A stretch of DNA of 58,256 nucleotides, from positions 48,246 through 106,501 of the forward strand of contig PBOJ01000031.1 of the NCBI GenBank assembly GCA_002724315.1. The letters are read 5' to 3'. Below, in pieces: positions 54,176 to 58,256 of the stretch; positions within the stretch are counted from its first letter, which is position 1; each line of letters starts with the position of its first letter. The notes below the pieces were generated by a model. It was given only the letters and a program-made list of their open reading frames with translations, was not told where the DNA came from and did not search any database. Both the position numbers and the translations under genes were made by a program. This DNA is from Planctomycetaceae bacterium. GTDB taxonomy: Bacteria > Planctomycetota > Planctomycetia > Planctomycetales > Planctomycetaceae.

Positions 54176-55384
54176 ATGACACGCGTCCACGACCTCACAC
54201 GTCGCCTCCAGAAAGACAACGGCTCAAAGATCGTCCTGCTGGTCTCGGATGGCCTGGGCGGCCTGCCTCTTGAAGCCGGTGGGAAGACCGAGCTCGAATC
54301 GGCCAACACGCCGAACCTCGATGCCCTGGCCTCCGTCGGCGAAACCGGCGGCAGTATCCCGGTCCTTCCGGGAATCACACCGGGCAGCGGCCCCGGGCAC
54401 CTGGGCCTGTTCGGCTACGACCCGCTGGAATACGACATCGGTCGCGGAGTGCTCGAGGCGCTGGGAATCGACTTCGAACTCGGCTCCAACGACGTGGCCA
54501 TCCGGGGAAATTTCTGCACGATCGACTCCGACGGAAACATCACCGACCGCCGCGCCGGACGGATCGCCAGCGAAATCGGTGAGCGGTTGTGCGAGATCCT
54601 CGACGCGATCGAGATTCCCGGCGTCGAGGTCTTCGTGCGACCGGTCAAGGAGTACCGGCTGGTGATCGTCTTTCGCGGCGAGGGCCTGGGGGGCCGGGTC
54701 AACGACACCGATCCGCAGACCACAGGCGTGCCGCCGCTGGAGCCGGTCGGGGCCGATGAACCGTCGCAGAAGACGGCCGAAATCTGCAAGGAGTTCCTGG
54801 AGCAGGCCCGCGGTCTGCTGGCTGACGAATCGCCGGCCAACCTGCTGACGATGCGGGGCATCGCCATGTTGCCCGAGATTCCTCGATTCCAAGAGGTCTA
54901 CGGACTCAATCCTGGCGCCATCGCCGTGTACCCCATGTACCGCGGCCTGGCCCGGCTGGTCCAGATGGACGTGCTCGACGCCGGCGCGACGCTCGAATCT
55001 CAGATGGACCGGCTCGAGGCCACGTGGAACGACTACGACTTCTTCTTCATCCACTTCAAGTACACCGATTCGACCGGCGAAGACGGAGACTTCGACGGAA
55101 AAGTGGCACGGATCGAGCAGCTCGACGCAGCGGTGCCACGAATCACCGCCCTGGGTCCCGATGTGATGATCGTCACCGGCGACCACAGCACGCCGGCAAA
55201 AATGAAGTCTCACAGCTGGCACCCGGTTCCGACGCTGATCACCAGTGACCGTGCCCGCACCGACGCCTCGACCGCGTTCGGCGAAGACCAGTGCCGGACC
55301 GGGAGCCTCGGTCAGTTCGAGGCTCAGCATCTGATGCTGCTGGCACTGGCTCACGCCGGACGACTGGAAAAATACGGCGCGTGA
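54176..55384 (+). CDS. apgM: 2,3-bisphosphoglycerate-independent phosphoglycerate mutase, ApgM type
   Basis: 402 aa. Signatures of the archaeal/ApgM branch of the alkaline-phosphatase superfamily are VLLVSDGLGGLP (metal ligand Asp25), ESANTPNLDALA, PGITPGSGPGHLGLFGYDP (probable phosphoserine Ser71), RGNFCTID, HFKYTDSTGEDGDFDGKV and the metal-binding TGDHSTPAKMKSHSWHPVP. It interconverts 3- and 2-phosphoglycerate in glycolysis and gluconeogenesis, in the cytoplasm, using two metal ions. It stands alone between a divergent membrane protein and a convergent amidohydrolase (8 bp gap). Confidence 0.93.
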   Translation: MTRVHDLTRRLQKDNGSKIVLLVSDGLGGLPLEAGGKTELESANTPNLDALASVGETGGSIPVLPGITPGSGPGHLGLFGYDPLEYDIGRGVLEALGIDFELGSNDVAIRGNFCTIDSDGNITDRRAGRIASEIGERLCEILDAIEIPGVEVFVRPVKEYRLVIVFRGEGLGGRVNDTDPQTTGVPPLEPVGADEPSQKTAEICKEFLEQARGLLADESPANLLTMRGIAMLPEIPRFQEVYGLNPGAIAVYPMYRGLARLVQMDVLDAGATLESQMDRLEATWNDYDFFFIHFKYTDSTGEDGDFDGKVARIEQLDAAVPRITALGPDVMIVTGDHSTPAKMKSHSWHPVPTLITSDRARTDASTAFGEDQCRTGSLGQFEAQHLMLLALAHAGRLEKYGA

Positions 55385-55392
55385 CACCCGGT

Positions 55393-56322
55393 TCACGCGA
55401 ACCCGAATACCCTCGACGCCGTCCCACCCAGCACCAGTGCCAGGTCGTCTTTCGACAGGTTTGCCAGATACCCCGCCACACGCTCCCGGTAGGCCCGGTA
55501 ACTCGCACCGGTCGCCTGACCGTTGAACCCGCCTCCGTAGATCGATCGCCCAGGACCATAAGCATCGACCAACTGACGGATGATCGGGCCAATTGGCCTG
55601 GAGGTCTTGGCGCCGACGGCCGGTAGCGATGCGACCTTGATGATCGTGTTCTTGTACCGGGCCCAGCGAAGCACCTTGGCGTGCTCGGCGGGGGTGCCCT
55701 GCAACGGTCGGCCCAGGTGGTCGATCACCACGGTCGTCCGGGGATACTCACGGATGTACTTCTCGAACCCCCCGGCATATTTCGGCTCGAAGTGCAGTTG
55801 CACGGCCAGGCCCAGCTCGGCGGCCATCTTCCACACGCGGCCCACGCCGGGCCTGCTGAAATCGGGGATGCGATCTTTGCGAAACGCGTGAATCCGTGCG
55901 GCGACGATCCGACCGGGGTTCCGCTTGATCAGGGCAGGCATCTTCTCGAGCGAACCCTCTCGGTCCCCGAAGAACAGGCACGTCCCCTTCAGCTTCTTCC
56001 CGCCGACTTTCAGGCAGTGGTCCAGGTAACGATGGTCGTCCTGGTACGGCTCGGGGTGAACCACGATCGCGTGGTCAATTCCGGCCCCCGCCATACATTT
56101 CAGCAGGTGCTCGGGCGAAGCCGATGCGGCGGGTCGATAGGGGGCCCGTTGATGAAACGGAAACCGCTTGTCATCGGGGCCGGCGAAGCAGTGGAGATGA
56201 GTGTCGATGATCGGGGATCGACCGGAGGCGGCCGAAACACCCTCCGGCAACACGGCCAGCGCGGCCGACCCCGAAGAGGCGACCAGGAACTCTCGACGGT
56301 TGATCGCCTCACCGATTCTCAC
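55393..56322 (-). CDS. Tat-exported amidohydrolase (Amidohydro_2-like TIM-barrel)
   Basis: 309 aa. The Tat-type signal NRREFLVASSGSAALAVLP precedes the metal-binding start IIDTHLHCFAG (HxH). Later elements are GIDHAIVVHPEPYQDDHRYL, VQLHFEPKYAG, TTVVIDHLGRPLQG (conserved His/Asp) and SIYGGGFNG, where the last metal Asp usually falls, here Gly. This is the amidohydrolase-2/lactonase-decarboxylase barrel, often a lactonase on sugar or aromatic acids. Its start overlaps the stop of the upstream WD40-oxidoreductase by ATGA. It may hydrolyse the lactone made by that oxidoreductase, an inference from context. Confidence 0.87.
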   Translation of the reverse strand: MRIGEAINRREFLVASSGSAALAVLPEGVSAASGRSPIIDTHLHCFAGPDDKRFPFHQRAPYRPAASASPEHLLKCMAGAGIDHAIVVHPEPYQDDHRYLDHCLKVGGKKLKGTCLFFGDREGSLEKMPALIKRNPGRIVAARIHAFRKDRIPDFSRPGVGRVWKMAAELGLAVQLHFEPKYAGGFEKYIREYPRTTVVIDHLGRPLQGTPAEHAKVLRWARYKNTIIKVASLPAVGAKTSRPIGPIIRQLVDAYGPGRSIYGGGFNGQATGASYRAYRERVAGYLANLSKDDLALVLGGTASRVFGFA

Positions 56323-58256
56323 TTGTCCAGCTCCGCCAACCGTTTCGCGGCTTGCTTGCGTGCCTTGGCCAGCACGCTTTCGATCGTCACCGGCTTGCCA
56401 CCCTGTCGCTTGCTCTCGTCGGCCGCCTCCATGAAGGCGTAGATCTCGATTGTCTCCCGCTCGGGAATCGACGACTTGCCGGTGCGGAAGAAACGCACGA
56501 TGTCGACCACCAGCGGAGCATAACCGTCATAGGATCCGACGGCCGCGTTGCCCTTGCTCCCCTCGGCCTTTCCACTGTAGCCCTTGCCGGGCCGGGTGCC
56601 GGTGAAGATGCCGATCCGGCCGCCCTTCCACGTCCCTTCGACCACCTCCAGCGCATCGGTGCTCTTCTTGCGGGTCACCGTCTGGCAGCCGGCCTTCATC
56701 ACGGTGAACAGCGACTCGACACCGTGGATGCCATACCAGAACAGGTCCGGGTGTGTCTTCTCGAGCGAACACGGACTGGTGGTTTCGCACCGCTTCACCA
56801 CCCCGATGCTTCCGCCCCGTACCGCCTGGCTGTTCTTGCCGTACCGCAGGGACGAGGAACTGAACACCGGGACCTTGTACTTCGCGGCGGCCTGGAAAAT
56901 CGCAACCGCATCGGCCAGTGATCCGGCAATCGGCTTGTCGATGAACACCGGCTTGCCGGCCCGCAGCACGGGCAGCACCTGCTCGAGATGCGGCCGCCCG
57001 TCGTTGGTCTCCAGCAGGATCACGTCCACCCGCTTGAGCAACGCGGGAATCGAATCGACGATCTCGACACCCAGCTCCTTGACCTGCTTGATGTAACCGG
57101 GCACCCGCTTCGTGCTCGACTCGATATCGGGACTCCCCTTGGGGTAGGCGGCAACGACCCGGCAGTTGGCCAGTTCCGGCGGCGCCTTCGCGTCGTTGAG
57201 GATCCGGCTGAAGGCAATGACGTGCGAGGTATCCAGCCCGATGATCCCCGCACGGAGAGTCCGCGGCTTCTTGGCTACGGCCGCTGCAGCCGTAGCCACT
57301 GCGGCGGTCTTGGCACCGCCGCCCAGTGCGGCCAGGTCCCAGACACAGACGGTCTTGTCGTAGCTGGCCGAGAACAACTGTCGGCCGTCCGGCGAGATGG
57401 CGATGTCAGCCACTCGGGCAGCGTGGTCACCGATTGTCGCCAGTTCCTCGCCACCCCGCGGCGTCCAGACCTTGATCTCGTTCTTCCCCTTGGCGCGTCC
57501 ACCGCTGCCGGAGATCACCCAGCGACCGTCGGGACTGAAGAGTGCCGAGGTGGTGGGGCGTCCGTGTCCGCCGAAGAACCCCAGTGGCTTGTCCTGGCCC
57601 GACGAATACACGTTGACCGTCTCGTCGTAACTGGTCGTGACCATCAGCTTGCCGTCAGGGGAAAACGCTGCAGCCGTGGCCGCCTTCTTGTGGTCGGTCA
57701 GCGTCGACAGTTGTTTGCCCGAAGCGGTGTCCCAGGTGATCACCTCGCCTCGCTTCGTCGAGCGGGTTTCGTCACCGGCGGCCGAAACAATCTGGCGGCC
57801 GTCGGGAGAAAAGACCACGTCCTGAACCGGAAAACTGTGACCTTCGAGAACGCGGATCGACGAGCCATCGGCACTGTTCCAGACGTGAACCGTTTCGTCG
57901 TCGCTGGACGTGGCCAGCAACTTGCCGTCGGGAGAAAACGCGACACCGGTGACCTGCCCGCGTTGCCCCTTCAGGGACCGCAGCAGCTTGCCGGTGGCCG
58001 TCTCGACCACGAACGTCCGCTGGTAACCTCCTGCCGCCAGCCACTTGCCATCGGGCGAGTACGCCAGGTCACGGACATAGCCGTTCTTCAGCTTCGTCGA
58101 TGAGAGAGTCTTTCGGTTGCCGGTCTTCCAGCGACGGATCACGCCGTAAGACCCGGCGGAAAATTCCTTGCCGTCGGGAGAAACCGCGACACTGGTGACC
58201 CACTCCTTGAAGCCGGCCAGCCGGGCAACCAGCTTGACCTTCGAGGCCTTCTTGAG
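56319..58256 (-). CDS. WD40 beta-propeller fused to a Gfo/Idh/MocA-type oxidoreductase (5' truncated by window)
   Basis: At least 645 aa. The frame stays open to the right window edge and keeps WD40 character there (VTSVAVSPDGKEFSAGSYGV), so the GTG at 58142 is not the real start. At least six or seven WD40/WD-like blades follow (GVAFSPDGKLLATSSDDETVHVWN, DIAISPDGRQLFSASYDKTVCVWD). An Ala-rich linker (AAVATAAAAVAKKPR) joins them to a Rossmann domain with GIIGLDTSH in place of GxGxxG, FIDKPIAG for the usual EKP motif, and a Gfo C-terminal domain (YGIHGVESLFTVM). The stop is coupled to the amidohydrolase gene by ATGA. Confidence 0.88.
   Translation of the reverse strand, partial: LKKASKVKLVARLAGFKEWVTSVAVSPDGKEFSAGSYGVIRRWKTGNRKTLSSTKLKNGYVRDLAYSPDGKWLAAGGYQRTFVVETATGKLLRSLKGQRGQVTGVAFSPDGKLLATSSDDETVHVWNSADGSSIRVLEGHSFPVQDVVFSPDGRQIVSAAGDETRSTKRGEVITWDTASGKQLSTLTDHKKAATAAAFSPDGKLMVTTSYDETVNVYSSGQDKPLGFFGGHGRPTTSALFSPDGRWVISGSGGRAKGKNEIKVWTPRGGEELATIGDHAARVADIAISPDGRQLFSASYDKTVCVWDLAALGGGAKTAAVATAAAAVAKKPRTLRAGIIGLDTSHVIAFSRILNDAKAPPELANCRVVAAYPKGSPDIESSTKRVPGYIKQVKELGVEIVDSIPALLKRVDVILLETNDGRPHLEQVLPVLRAGKPVFIDKPIAGSLADAVAIFQAAAKYKVPVFSSSSLRYGKNSQAVRGGSIGVVKRCETTSPCSLEKTHPDLFWYGIHGVESLFTVMKAGCQTVTRKKSTDALEVVEGTWKGGRIGIFTGTRPGKGYSGKAEGSKGNAAVGSYDGYAPLVVDIVRFFRTGKSSIPERETIEIYAFMEAADESKRQGGKPVTIESVLAKARKQAAKRLAELDK

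Noticed and set aside
1..58256. CRISPR arrays, insertion sequences, integrases, attachment sites
   Set aside because: No regularly spaced repeats, transposase motifs or tRNA-adjacent direct repeats were found on reading both strands.

Overview
The window is a GC-rich chromosomal segment from a member of the Planctomycetota. The evidence is the family content. It holds two DUF1559 prepilin-like proteins, four Tat-exported DUF1501 proteins, two PSCyt1/DUF1549/DUF1553 proteins, two large TPR-CRTAC1 (FG-GAP plus ASPIC/UnbV) proteins, a SPINDLY-like TPR glycosyltransferase, two membrane Ser/Thr kinases and several Tat-type exported oxidoreductases. I see no rRNA, tRNA, CRISPR array, insertion sequence, phage or integration module. 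Both ends are cut inside genes: a cytochrome c fragment on the left and a WD40-oxidoreductase fusion on the right.

Layout. (1) 1-5705: end of a heme protein, then three membrane-anchored SGNH hydrolase-like proteins around a TMTC-like membrane glycosyltransferase with TPRs, arranged as two divergent operons sharing a 100-bp regulatory gap. (2) 5694-7683: acetamidase/formamidase with an NHL propeller protein. (3) 7987-16026: a TPR-CRTAC1 protein, a seven-CXXCH TPR cytochrome and a second, convergent TPR-CRTAC1 protein. (4) 16027-20342: a 590-bp palindrome-rich spacer, then a cassette of two paralogous DUF1559 pseudopilins and three lipoproteins, with two strong intrinsic terminators. (5) 20648-29875: PSCyt1-DUF1549-DUF1553 plus DUF1501, FxsA, a Gfo/Idh/MocA oxidoreductase and a tandem pair of other-type DUF1501 proteins. 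(6) 35837-29885 (minus): a second PSCyt1-DUF1549-DUF1553 plus DUF1501 pair, followed in the same operon by a second seven-heme TPR cytochrome. (7) 35884-43141: TPR-GT41, a transglutaminase-like lipoprotein, and a LysR regulator divergent from a propeller protein with a degenerate methyltransferase-like N-terminus. (8) 43174-53580: zinc-ribbon kinase with an acyltransferase-3; Abhydrolase_10-like secreted hydrolase; kinase, glutamine-amidotransferase-like protein and GT4 in one operon. (9) 53552-58256: small membrane protein, ApgM-type phosphoglycerate mutase, and an amidohydrolase translationally coupled to the WD40-Gfo/Idh/MocA fusion.

Most products carry signal peptides, lipoboxes, Tat motifs or membrane anchors, so the segment is dominated by extracytoplasmic functions: heme redox proteins, beta-propellers, TPR scaffolds and hydrolases, with cell-surface glycan or protein modification. 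The best candidates for an undescribed system are the paired TPR-heptaheme and TPR-CRTAC1 proteins (regions 3 and 6) and the pseudopilin/lipoprotein cassette (region 4). Functional statements are inferred from family membership and context; nothing here was checked by database search.
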